From Aphrocallistes beatrix (lineage: Eukaryota > Porifera > Hexactinellida > Sceptrulophora > Aphrocallistidae): a stretch of 64,000 bases of DNA. The notes under the pieces are model-generated. The model was not told where the DNA came from and ran no database searches. It was given only the letters and a program-made list of their open reading frames with translations. Position numbers and translations under genes: made by a program. How positions within the stretch are numbered: position 1 is the first letter of the stretch; the number at the start of each line of letters is the position of its first letter. Shown piece by piece: positions 21,700-32,183 of this stretch. The DNA is taken from NCBI GenBank assembly GCA_963281255.1, contig OY725488.1, forward strand, positions 9,025,524 to 9,089,523, written 5' to 3'.

Positions 21700-23768
21700 C
21701 AGTGGTTCTCAACTTTTTTCTTTTGGCGCCCCCTTTGGTCCCATAAATTCTTTCAGCGCCCCCCTTCTAGTTGTAATTTGTAACCTTAGGAATTTTAGAA
21801 TCATGATTAATACTATGTCAAGTATACTATAATAATTGTCAATCAATGTAGTTCAAAGTCAAATTCTAGTAATTTATCCTTGAGATTCATAGTTAATGGG
21901 AACCCTGAGGTTGATGATCACCGGCAAGTTTCGCTACATCAGGCTCAAAATTCGTCAACATTAAACGTAGGTCGCCATTTTTCACTATATCCAACCGATT
22001 TCGCTGCTTAGTGTGAAGTCCCATTACTGTACTGAATCCCTTCTCAACTAAATATGAAGTTGGAAATGCGATGATCAAAAGCTTTGACCTTTCCCATAAC
22101 TGCGGCCAACGTAAGATATTTTTCTTTTGTACCCAGAAGGTCGAGAAATCATGTTGACCAAACTCTATTCGAGCTTCAATATCAGCCTGTAGCTCAGCTA
22201 ATACTTCTTGGATTTCAATCTCCACCTTCTCTAGATCTGCAGTAAAAGGGTCGACCACCCAATCTGGTACATTGAGCTCTCTCAGGTCCTTAAACCGGAT
22301 CAGCATATCTTCCTTGATTGATTCAATATGCGAAGCATATACTCGCAGTTGATCATCAGTGACATCTGGAACTGCTTGCAGATTAGGGAATTGATAAAAC
22401 TCTCTACGGCAGAGGTTCTGTTTATACAGAGTTAGTCGATTTATAAATGATAAAACGGCAGATTTAGTTCTTATCAAATTAACATTTTGGCCTTGAAGTT
22501 GCAAATTGAGTGAATTCAATTTATCAAATATGTCAGCTAGATATGCGATATCATGCTTTCGGATACTGATATCATGACCTAACTTTGGATTGAAATCTTC
22601 CATGAACTGGATTATTGTATCAAATAGTTCATTGAACCGTTTTAAACAGTTTCCCTTCGACAACCATCTGACTTCTGTGTGGAGAAGGAGACGTTCAAAT
22701 TGTTCACCATTCTCATGGCAAAGCTGTCGGAAAAGACGGTCTTTGAGAGCACGTGTCTTGATAGCATTAACTGCTGTAATAACGAATTGGAGTGAGACAT
22801 TGAGTTTCTCACTAAGATTCTTGGCAACTAAGTGCTGTCGGTGAATTACACAGTGTATGGTAAACACGTTGGGAACTGCCTTCTTTAACAAAGCAATAAA
22901 TCCTCGGTAACAACTACCATTGAAGGTGCACCATCCGTTGAGCATGCAATAATGTTCGACAAAGGAATATTATGATAGTCAAAAAACGATCGAACAACTT
23001 CAAATATAGATATTCCCCTCGTATCCGTAACTAGAGATCTGGCGAATAGTAATTCCTCGAATACTACTCCATCTTTTGTAAAGCGTACGTATGCCAGTAA
23101 TAGTGCTTCATTGTCATGAAGAGTAGACTCATCCAACTGGAGAGAAAATTCTATAACTCGAAGTATATCAATTAGCTGATTCTCCACATCAATGGCCATC
23201 TCGTCGATTCTCCTAGATACAGTATCATTGCTCAAAGGGATGGATCTAACTATCTCTTGGGCACTCTGGTGCATAACGGTTGAAATAACTTCTGTAATAG
23301 CAGGTAGAATGAGCGTTTCTCCAATATTATGTGGTTTCCCACATTTTGCAATTAATTTGGAAATGTTATATGATGCTACGAGTCCATCTCTATTCTTAAT
23401 ATTGCCTTTCTTGAACATATCAGAAACATGCTTTTGTTTAATGGCTTTATCTTTCAAACAAGCTTCTTGACAATAACAGAATACATAAAGTTAATAATAG
23501 AATCCTTATCTTACTTGAGTTCAATTGTTAGTTGTAATTCGATAAATATTACTTGAAACCACATCTACAAGTGATTTATGTTATACTTTCATAATACAAT
23601 TTGACCAATATGTTATTAAGAAGGGCAAATACCCCCTAAAATTTATCTTTTTCTTTCAGGGCCCAAGTTCCCCTCAGCGCCCCCCTGGCGCCCCTTTGAC
23701 TCTCAGCGCCCCCCTAGATTTTTCAAACGCCCCCTGGGGGGCGCTAGCGCCCCCGTTGAGAACCCCTG
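21700..23768 (-). mobile_element. hAT transposon, ZBED5/Charlie-like, with 8-bp TSD
   Basis: The left end reads CAGTGGTTCTCAACTTTTTT and the right end, reversed, CAGGGGTTCTCAACGGGGGC, typical of the hAT-Charlie group. The perfect 8-base duplication ATCTAGAG lies on both sides (21,692-21,699 and 23,769-23,776). The paralogous locus at 34,487-34,494 has a single ATCTAGAG and no insert, so the element landed after that segment was duplicated. The subterminal GC-rich words GCGCCCCCC repeat several times near both ends. Length 2069 bases. Confidence 0.95.
21893..23457 (-). pseudogene. hAT transposase (ZBED5-like), one visible frame break
   Basis: Two overlapping minus frames. The first (22,885-23,457) gives the N-terminal catalytic half: IGETLILPAI, FSLQLDESTLHDNEALLLAY with the first catalytic Asp region, and STDGAPSM with the second. 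The next (21,893-22,945) gives CVIHRQHLVAKNL, LLLHTEVRWLSKGNCLKRFN and the hAT C-terminal dimerisation domain (PTSYLVEKGFSTVMGLHTKQ). The switch between them near 22,910 follows STDGAPSM, where a functional enzyme would continue to the CYRGFIALLKK text now in the other frame. A BED zinc finger at the N-terminus is not evident. The element is therefore young but probably inactive. Confidence 0.9.
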
Positions 23769-24340
23769 ATCTAGAGTCATTGTGAGCTACAAGACACTGT
23801 TTGACTTTTGTGAATTGTTACAATTCCAATCTAATTCCATTCAAATAGTGACATTATTATAGCATAGATCAGTGTGCGAAGTTGTAGAATTCATTCATAA
23901 GTGATAGGCCTAACAATCAAAACGATAAAACATTAAATTGACGCCACTCGATATGTACTAAAAATAACTACAGAAACGATTGGCGTAAAAGCTGGTCATG
24001 AGGGAGGGAAGAAGGAATTCATCTAATTTGGAAGTTATCCTATTTGAGTCAAAATAATTGACAAGTAGTATAGACTAATAAAAGATAATAATAAACAAGT
24101 TAAGACTATTTCGAGTCTTCGAGGAATTAAAAATGAAATATCCTAAAATGTAAAATTTAACGAAAATAGAATAGAACAGAGGTGTACAGTATTCGATTGA
24201 ATTCAGAAAAGTTCATTGGAAATAGTATTTGATGTCGGAAATTCATCTTTAGGCATTACTACGAGTTTAAAAATCATGAGAGCGATGCCTAATGGATTCA
24301 TAATCAATATACTCCTTTCAAACTTCTTCTGCAGTTACCT

Positions 24341-25423
24341 TCAGGTCACAAAGAACTCTCGTTGATTTGTGAAGAATGGAAGGTTTGAAGTGGAGTGACT
24401 CGTCCAGGATTTGAATTCTGTTATTGGCAGAATCTGAGATGTAGAGTTGTCAGACACAGTGAGGTGTCTAGGCTTTCTGAACATTCCATCACAAGATTCT
24501 TCACCTAGCAACGCAGCTACGGGACGGATATTTGCTTCTATTGTGAAGTGGTACACTCCATGCACTACTATGTCTGTTACGCATACACTACTCATGTGGG
24601 ATACTACACTCTATGGAGATTGCATACGTTTATGTGTGAAGCTATTTAGGAGTTCTCTTCTCTCTGAAAATATTAACACTCTTGCGAACCCACTTAAACC
24701 CTCAACCACACTAACATTATTGGTTTAGTAAAGCTGTCCATAGCTCGTCCCTTGTTTTCCTACTGCTGCTATCCGCTTCATTTGTTGGTATTGGGGGATG
24801 ACTGACATTGACACTTCTATTTATAGAACTTCTCCCAGAGCTAGGATCAGATTCTCCAGCTCATCACTCGCTCCCTGGAACTTCAGTCTCTTCTTAGGTT
24901 GAGGTAGTCCCACTTCTGTTAGTCTCTCTCTTCAATATCTGATCGAGTTTCCTCTGAACATCTCAGAGTTCGATGTCTTTAATCTTTTTTTCAACTTCTC
25001 TCTTTACTTATGTTATTTCTGTGGGCGGTGTGGTTCTCGTGCAGACATTCTGAGGCTTCTCTCGGTCGCTTCAGCGCGGACAGTCATTCTTCGGTTGTTA
25101 ACGGTTGCGACAACTCTGTCGAAAAAGTGGTTTATGTGCATCTCAATAGGATCCACGGGTTGTGCTTCGTCGGGTTTTAATAACGAGCAGCCATTTCCAA
25201 AATTAGAATGTAAGAACAGAGTTGTAGGATCATTTGTAAACTCAATTTGGAAGATTGAGTCATGTAAGTAAATAGAAATGCTAGAGCTCTTATAGTTACG
25301 GTAGCAGATATAGGAATGCATCACTGTTAGTGCAGCTCCACTAAGTGATTCGTTTGAAACGAAGTGTGATATTTTAAATTTAAATAATGAAGAAGTGCAG
25401 GCCGAGTAGTTAGATCTCATCAA
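24341..25423 (-). pseudogene. Relic of a third NHL-like gene
   Basis: The minus strand at 25,013-25,423 is an open 136-codon frame: a beta-rich start (IFQIEFTNDPTTLFLHSNFG) followed by DPIEMHINHFFDRVVATVNN and an Arg-rich helix, resembling the start of a coiled coil. Further downstream, 24,341-24,595 reads VYHFTIEANIRPVAALLGEE then FRKPRHLTVSDNSTSQILPI, which resembles an NHL blade. The intervening 400 bases are broken in all frames. I infer a decayed coiled-coil/NHL gene of a family distinct from A and B; the call is tentative. Confidence 0.4.
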
Positions 25424-25858
25424 TCAGAATTCTTGTAGGAACCAGTGCTAGCATGACGTATGAGGACAGGTATGGTATCATTGGTGTGCAATTGTATTCT
25501 ATTCGATTGGTCACGTAGTATGCTTATAAACTCACCAAACATAGCGTGACTGAATAGTATTAATTGTATGCATTGTGAAAAATTATATTATGATCGGTGG
25601 GGTTTGGATTTGGATTGTAAAATCTTAAAATACTAATTGCACGAGGTTGAGAGCTAAGGTTGAAAAGTTAGATATTCTAATTATAAATTGCTGGTCGACC
25701 GAGAGAAAGTGTAGAGGGAACACCAAAGAAATGAGTCATTACAAATACTACATAGAATTGTAACTATTAAGTCAATCCAACAAACTTTTTAACAAAAAAC
25801 TTCAGAACAAGAAAAGAAACAAAATAGTTATTTGAATGAGAGTATATAAAATTACGAA

Positions 25859-26898
25859 TTAGAATATCAAAAGACGATGGTTGTGACCTAAGAGGATGAT
25901 TCTCCCTCTCGCATCTAGTGTGACACCACAAGGATTCTGTATGCTATCAGTGATTTTATGAACTAAATCTCCTTCTTGATTGAATAGAACAATAGCATGT
26001 TGCTTATAATCTGATATAATAAAGTTGCCAGCACCATCTATACAGAATGAATAGGATTGTTGAAAATGTTTTGAAATAGAAGTGAGAACAGCATTCTGTA
26101 CCTGAGTTAGGTTATAGTTGAAAGAATAGAGGAAAGGGTTAGTGTAGCTCAGCACATAAATGTACTCGTTGGTTAGTTTTATGTCAGAAGGATATTTCAG
26201 GATTTCTTTTCCAAACTGAGACTTGAATAGGAAATCTTTGGAGAATATTTGGATTCGATGATTATCACAGTCACACACAAATATATCTCCATTCGATTCA
26301 TTGAAAGTAATGCCACGTGGATAATTCAATTGTCCTTCTCCATTTCCTGGAGTTCCTATCTGTTTCAGGAATGTTCCATTCAAATAATAAACTAACAAAC
26401 AACCACCATCGTGCTGAGATATAAACACTTTATTTTGATAGAAATCAATGGAATGAGGAGTTTTCATCTTACTAGCTCCATCTCTATCTCCAAACTTGTG
26501 CAAATACTTTCCATCTTTGTCAAATACTTGGACTCTGTTGTTACTACTATCTGCTACGAAAATATTACCAGTCTGGTAGTGTACTGCTACTCCCCAAGGA
26601 TTTTTGAATTGTCCTTCCTTACCACCTGGTGTCCCTCCTATACTGAGTACTGGAGTCACTTTTCCCTCATAATCTACTACAGGTAGGTTAGATACTACAG
26701 AAGTAGAGTTAGTAACAGCAAGTCTACCAATAGTACCAGCTAACTCCAATATTGTCTTGTCAAAGTCAAGACTGATGTGTTTAGATTCGAACTGAGATTC
26801 AAATTCTTTTCGTTTCTCTGATAATTGTCGGATAATTGAATGTTGAATTTCTCTGAGATTTTCAGATTTCATTTTGTCTTTCGTACATTCCAACACTT
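25859..26898 (-). pseudogene. NHL family A gene lacking its 5' end (copy 3)
   Basis: The propeller and half the coiled coil are intact, from VLECTKDKMKSENLREIQ (26,898) to the normal end HRLLIF and stop. Left of that point in the protein, about 70 residues of coil and the MAT start are missing. The open frame continues to 26,959 only through unrelated sequence (MHIYIYRDHISSYWLILIYV). The break falls in the codons for ECTK/VLE, which are still present in the 38.0 kb fragment. Apart from that, the text is very close to copies at 11.6 and 52.5 kb. It might still be expressed from an upstream start, but the coil would be about half length. Confidence 0.8.
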
Positions 26899-26959
26899 GA
26901 ACATAAATAAGGATCAACCAATATGATGAGATGTGATCTCTGTATATATAAATATGCAA

Positions 26960-27459
26960 ATTAGAGAATTGCCTCGGTTTGGAAATTTTTCAAATCTTAT
27001 ACAGCCGCGTATTTACATGTATATTTCAGTTTATAAATTATTTATACTGTTATTATCCATTTTTTGTCCAACTAAATAATGCCATTATCAGACCATCACA
27101 TATTATATCAGCAACATCAACCTCTGTCAGGAGATTGATCACGATTGGACAGAAGGACACCAACACTCATTCAAAAAGTTAGTTCATATCTCAAGAATAT
27201 ATCCGAAATAGACAGTTTATCGATTTTTGTTCGTTTCACTTATAAATAGATATAGCTTCAGCTTAGAAATAGACACAGCTTAAAGGCAAATAGAAATATG
27301 CTGTGACATAAAATCAGTTACTACGTTTTGTTCAAAGTGTTCGAGGACAAATTTTGTAAAATAATGGTTCATGTCAAAATGGTCCCACATTTCATTTTCA
27401 GTTTCAGTTTCAGTTGAAAAGAAAAGAGCAATGTTATAACAAATTTAATCAATCAATCA
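26960..27459. other. Spacer, nothing recognised
   Basis: AT-rich, no gene seen. A plus-strand 67-codon frame at 26,979-27,182 shows no family features. Confidence 0.4.
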
Positions 27460-28030
27460 ATAAATCCTTACTATTAAAACTCGATTAATGTTTGTTTGTG
27501 TATACGTATATATATATATATATATATATATCTGTAACGAATTGACTGAAGAAACTGTCAGGCCCAGAATGCTGATTTTTGGCATGTGGGAGTTTTCTAG
27601 CTATGGCTCTAGTAAGTTCTGAGCTCATACGAAAATGTCGACTCATCATGGAATTATGGCGTCATTGTCACATTTTTAAAAGTTATACAACACAGTTATT
27701 CGGGCATAACTCAGCCATTATAGGAGATAGAAGGCTGAAATTAATAGAATCTGTATACTAACATACCTCACATATGATGCAACTATCATCAAAAAATCAT
27801 GACTCATCAATTTGCTATGACGTCATCATTACTCATCAAAAGTTTTTAAAAATCGACAAATTTGGTGTTTTTTCGAGTGATATCGATTTCAAAACTGAGA
27901 TGGACATATTTAGAGATGATATCTACCTTATAATTAACCAATGTCACCTCCAGGCGACAGAAGGGAGCCTCCGGCGGACACAAAGTGTCCGCCAGCAGCG
28001 CAAGCAAGCGAAGCGCGCTTGTTGATTATA
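27460..28030 (+). repeat. Dispersed repeat ending in hairpins, longer copy
   Basis: Begins near TACTATTAAAACTCGATTAA, holds a TA microsatellite (27,508-27,529), and then GAATTGACTGAAGAA and GAAAATGTCGACTCATCATGG. The right end has the hairpin GGCGGACAC/GTGTCCGCC (27,973-27,993) with an AAA loop and the hairpin CAAGCG/CGCTTG (28,005-28,021); the first hairpin of the 1.1 kb copy is degraded here. The left end also resembles 31,105-31,260. Helitron-like non-autonomous element is the best guess. Confidence 0.55.
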
Positions 28031-28454
28031 AAACTCTAATATTAAAATGATGACTAAAAAGACTTAGTGATCGATCGGTAACACATTTTTCCAGTACCAG
28101 AGTAAGTTACATAATCCCACTACGTAACTAGAAATGTAATATAAATATAAATAAAAATAAAAGAAGTGATTGTACAAAAACGCATATAAAGGATCTGATT
28201 GTATAATTATACGTATACAGTAGTTTGTGGTAGTATTGCTAAGAGAATAGGTTAGTAAGGAATACTCTATACCATTTCAGTATACAGTCGACTCCCATTA
28301 CTAGACCATGGGACATTGAAACTTACATCTTTATGCGGAATAACTCAGGACAAATAAGTTTTTTCTGGTACCGAAAACAATTTTGAGGGTCTATAATCGT
28401 GTTGAAATATTTTAGTTGAAATTTTAGTTTAGAAAATATGCCAAAAACAATCTC
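28031..28454. other. Spacer, nothing firm
   Basis: No gene seen. At 28,287 the string TACAGTCGACTCCCATTACT resembles one end of the pogo-like MITEs at 31.7 and 46.9 kb, but no matching right end was found. Confidence 0.35.
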
Positions 28455-28699
28455 AGTTCGATTTCAGTTCCAGTTGGCAGTCGTAATCAACTTTAGAGGA
28501 GACAATTTACTAAGGAGACAGGTAACTTTGTCACAGAAATAGCAACAGGGATATTCTTTGAGAATCGAATGAACTAGAATCTCATTGAAACAATAGATCA
28601 ATTCAAAAGATAACTACAAATACCAACTAACTCAGCTACACACGGGGAATATTAGTTAATTGTTCTCAGTGCCGTAGCAAGCAGTCAGGTTCAAGTTCA
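28455..28699. repeat. Relic copy of the membrane-gene 3' flank
   Basis: Matches 8415-8450 joined directly to 8866-9090, without the 8.45-8.85 kb MITE, so it is the empty-site reference for that element. No trace of the membrane-protein coding part follows. Confidence 0.6.
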
Positions 28700-28880
28700 G
28701 TCCTGCTTTTTTCACTCTTCTATTGAGCTAATTTTCTCCAGTGGTCTGCTTTTAAATGAAATTTCTCCATTATGTCCCGCTTTTTAGTATTCTATATATA
28801 GTACATTTCTATTGCGTCCCGCCATGTCCCGCCAAATTCAACGCTTTGCCCGCTTTTATCACGGCTCAGGTTGTACGATA
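28700..28880. repeat. Dispersed GTCCCGC-rich MITE-like repeat
   Basis: Contains TTATGTCCCGCTTTTTAGTA and TTGCGTCCCGCCATGTCCCG. The same words, inverted, fill 50,376-50,576, where inverted ends can be seen. Related older copies sit in the misato introns near 19.75, 32.75 and 47.55 kb. Confidence 0.55.
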
Positions 28881-29280
28881 TTCATAAGCTGAGATTCTCC
28901 TACGAACTTCGCATCGGTTTCGCTCCATTTCTGAGTCAACATTCTCGGCACACAACAGACACATTCTTAGTTTACAGTCAAACGTTCCTGGAGCATCGAT
29001 TGGCTGAGATCGTAACTGATCCAGTGTCTACTGTCTGACACTCCTCCACTCTTCCATCCTCCATCTCGATTCCCTGCACAGCTACAACATTGTCCTCGGG
29101 TGTCGATGTAAAGGTCTGCAGACTGGACTCATCTCTGATAGATATCTGTCAGACGGAATTCTTCACTTCTCAACTGTGACGTGAAGAACACTGGTCTGTA
29201 TGCGTCAGTCATGTGGACATGTATCTCTGAGACGTGGTTTCCTCCAGCGTTAAAATTATATGACAGCACTTTGCTTGAAT
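28881..29280 (-). pseudogene. Relics of the coiled-coil gene and of exon X
   Basis: The reverse strand at 29,098-29,280 carries exon X (NAGGNHVSEIHVHMTDAYRP onward), fairly intact. It is followed by TPEDNVVAVQGIEMEDGR to a stop near 29,000, and then MCLLCAENVDSEMERNRCE (28,880-28,960), which resembles the tail of the relic at 15.9-16.6 kb. This suggests that exon X and the coiled-coil relic once belonged to one gene located between NHL-A and NHL-B in each cassette. Frames differ between the pieces, so it is not functional as it stands. Confidence 0.4.
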
Positions 29281-29747
29281 TTTTACATTTTCGCTGCTCA
29301 TATCAACTTGGATTCGAAACGATCAAAATAATAAATTAAATCCAGTGGCGTATTCAGCTTTAGCCTTTTGGTGGTGCGTCTCCTCTCATAAACACTTTAG
29401 AAACATAATTCGCTTATAAAAGATAAAAATTAAGGTCTCGGTTTCGCAGTCCCTTCGTGTAGTTAAGAGTACTACTTCTCCTCATAAACCGCATGACACA
29501 AGGTTCAGATCAAAGATTTAAACTTCGGAAATTGAGAAATTTTTCTAAACTTAGAGTCTATAGCAGAAACAGATTATATGTAACAGTGGGAACCGACGGG
29601 ACCTAAATGTCAATTATCTGATAATTACTCATAGAAAAGACAGCAGAAGACAAAATTCTATTTAGTAGAATTCAATAACACATAAAATAGAACAAAATAA
29701 ACAATTATCAATAACAGTATTTAGTTTCAAAACAATAGTTAGTTCAA
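29281..29747. other. Spacer, NHL-B 3' flank
   Basis: No gene seen. From about 29,570 it matches the 3' flanks of the other NHL-B genes (words AATTATCTGATAATTACTCA). Confidence 0.5.
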
Positions 29748-31025
29748 TCAGAAAGCTTGTAGACAACTATTAGGATTCAAATGTGCTACAATAATCCTAT
29801 TTGAATTATCTAGTGCTACTCCAATAGGAAAGTAGAATTTCTCATTCTCAGTTAAGTCTTCATTGGTAATGGTGTGTATTGTATCTCCTTCATTGTTGAA
29901 TATCTTGATTTGATTACCAAAATAATCAGCTACTATGATATTCCCCACTTGATCGATAGTAAAGAAATAACTCAATTTAATCTCTCCTTTTGGTATCAAA
30001 CATCTTATCAGATCTCCTTCTAGAGAAAATATCTGGAGATGGGAAGTAGGACAGTAACCAAACATTACATACATGTTGTTCTGATAGAGTTTCATACTGT
30101 GAGTTTTAGTATTTGATTGTAAATGAGAAGATTTCAGTTTGATTCTTCTCAGGAATTTCAGATTCATGTCAAATACAACTATTGATTGGTTCTCATACTC
30201 ACATCCATAAATGCTTGTTTGTTCATCAACCTCAATTCCCCAAATAGGATTCTCTGTTTTCACTGACTCAATTAAGTTGTTAGAAGATTTGTTTAGTTTC
30301 AACAAATAGCCTCCACTCGCCACGAAAAGGAATTCATTGGTTAGAGTTATTCCAGTAGATCCTACCATCCCATCAGTAATGGAGTATAGATGGCTTCCTT
30401 CTGAATCGAACACTTGAATTCTAGGACAGTTCAGATCTGTCACAAATATATTCTGTGTTGTATTGTCAATAGCTATCTGCATTGAACTTGAAATCTGATC
30501 AGGACCTTTCCCTCTAGTAACACGAGACCAGACAGGACGTACTTTCACAGAATAGTCCACACGTTGCACAGGTTTCTCTTTCAGACAAACAACTTTACAC
30601 ACATCACTCACTGACACTTCTACTCCCTCCACATTCCACTCCACCTCTACCCACCCAACTGTCACTCCTTCTCCCCCTAACACTTCTCCAATACCATCTT
30701 CCAGACTACGCAGATGCTTCTGAAGCAGCTCTCTCAACTTGTTCTCTGTCAGATCTCTCTCCAGACCCTCTCGAGCTGCGTTCAGCTGTTGGAGGAGAGC
30801 TCTCTTCTCTGTCAACTCTGCTCTCACTCGATCTACAATCTCATCTAGCTCTCTCAACACACTTTCCTCTCTAGCTGCTAGCAGCAGGTGGAGCTGATGG
30901 AAATAGCTTCTCACTTTCTCTTTCTCTCTCTGTACCTGACTCCACAACTCCTCCAACTCTCTCTCCACCCTCTCCTCCCCCAGCAATGATTCTGCTGATA
31001 GACGCGTGGCCATTCCTCGATTCAA
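29748..31025 (-). CDS. Coiled-coil NHL-repeat protein, family B (copy 2)
   Basis: 425 residues, single exon, same start as its sisters (MNRGMATRLSAESLL), same coil at 14-105 and NHL propeller at 165-425. It is one residue shorter than copies 1 and 3 because of a deletion in the blade reading TDGMVGSTGITL. Substitutions against copies 1 and 3 are mostly in the propeller (for example RGKGPDQISSSMQ and EYENQSIVVF). All coding features are intact, so it is a probable functional gene. Family function is not established; by analogy with NHL proteins it is a dimeric binding scaffold. Confidence 0.88.
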   Translation of the reverse strand: MNRGMATRLSAESLLGEERVERELEELWSQVQREKEKVRSYFHQLHLLLAAREESVLRELDEIVDRVRAELTEKRALLQQLNAAREGLERDLTENKLRELLQKHLRSLEDGIGEVLGGEGVTVGWVEVEWNVEGVEVSVSDVCKVVCLKEKPVQRVDYSVKVRPVWSRVTRGKGPDQISSSMQIAIDNTTQNIFVTDLNCPRIQVFDSEGSHLYSITDGMVGSTGITLTNEFLFVASGGYLLKLNKSSNNLIESVKTENPIWGIEVDEQTSIYGCEYENQSIVVFDMNLKFLRRIKLKSSHLQSNTKTHSMKLYQNNMYVMFGYCPTSHLQIFSLEGDLIRCLIPKGEIKLSYFFTIDQVGNIIVADYFGNQIKIFNNEGDTIHTITNEDLTENEKFYFPIGVALDNSNRIIVAHLNPNSCLQAF

Positions 31026-31089
31026 ATACGAACTAATATCAATAAGAAAATATAACTGAATAGATCAATCAGTTTGGACATAAGCACTC

Positions 31090-31500
31090 TATCTTATATA
31101 TTAAATGCTAGGATTTTTTTTTTGTGTTTGTCCGAATTGATTGAAGAATTTGGAAGTCATAGAGGTGTGAAGATTGGCATGTAGGTGTCAAATGATATGG
31201 CTACGATTAAGTTCTAAGATCTAAGCGAAATTTTCACATCTCTACAAAAAAATGGAAAACAATTTTTCACACCTTTTCTTTACAAAATAAATGACTACAC
31301 TATCACAATAGAAATCATTGTACAAGTATGACACTACAATAGATCGTCATTGTTATTAAAATACTTCAAAGCCACAACTTATGTTTGATATCTTAAATGT
31401 ATTATAATGTATGGCAATAAAAAAGATTATGTGCATATTTTCACACCTTTATATACATATTTTCACACCATTTGATGAATTTTGAAAATAATGCTAGAGA
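31090..31500 (+). repeat. Diverged relative of the hairpin-ended repeat
   Basis: TATATTAAATGCTAGGATTT, then GTTTGTCCGAATTGATTGAA and GATTGGCATGTAGG parallel the left end of the element at 27.46 kb in the same order. The hairpin right end is not found. The remainder, to about 31,500, contains repeats of TTTTCACACC. Confidence 0.45.
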
Positions 31501-31672
31501 CTAGCTTCCAACGAGTGACATGGGATTTTTAGGAGTGTAGATTTCGAATATCATATTTTCAGATGTATATGATAAATTATTTGTTTACTTTTGTTTACAT
31601 TAGATACATAAAATAAATAAAAATTTCAAAGATAATATCTTAATTCCTCCTCTTCTATAGACTTTTGAAATA

Positions 31673-31755
31673 CAGTCAACTCCGCTTAACAGGGTCACTT
31701 CGGTCAGAGGACATTTTGACCCGATTAAGCGGAGAATCCTGCGCGGAGTCGACTG
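31673..31755. mobile_element. Pogo/Tigger-like mini-MITE
   Basis: The left end reads CAGTCAACTCCGCTTAACAG and the right end, reversed, CAGTCGACTCCGCGC. TA stands on both sides (31,671-31,672; 31,756-31,757). The inner part has a second GCTTAA / TTAAGC pair, so the whole 83 bases are nearly palindromic. The ends match the MITE at 46,944-47,129. Confidence 0.75.
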
Positions 31756-31984
31756 TATATCTCTGATATAATAAGTTACAACAGAATTTGATTAGATAGG
31801 TTAGGGACATCCAAAATCCGGATACCTTTTTAAATATCAAAAATATAGCATTTGTTTAACTTATAATACGTAGCAATAATGGAGAACCGGGAACCACACC
31901 TAGTTTACGAATTGTTCGTGTCACGAATTGAACGTGTCACGAATTGTAGGGCCACGAATGTATCACGGAATATACAACTATCCG

Positions 31985-32135
31985 AGTTTATATAAAATAC
32001 TTTGTACTTATGTACTGCTTTGGATTAGGAGAATACAATCAACGATTCCACTGTCGAAACAATAAATAAAATAGAATACAATCGCCGTCTAATTTACATC
32101 ACCAGTCCTTCACTCCGCCAGGACACTATGGGCCG
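31985..32135. repeat. Copy of the ~150-bp upstream element
   Basis: Reads TTGTACTTATGTACTGCTTT, then ATTCCACTGTCGAAACAATA, then ATCGCCGTC. Same order as at 10.75 and 63.5 kb. It lies about 1 kb upstream of the NHL-B start at 31,025 and just 3' of the misato fragment. Confidence 0.55.
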
Positions 32136-32183
32136 AAAGAATAAGAAAGTTTAGTAAACAAATCTTTTTCCCAAAACAAGGCT

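Noticed and set aside
27508-27529. TA-rich tract as an origin or promoter signal
   Set aside because: A plain TA microsatellite inside a repeat; no supporting context.
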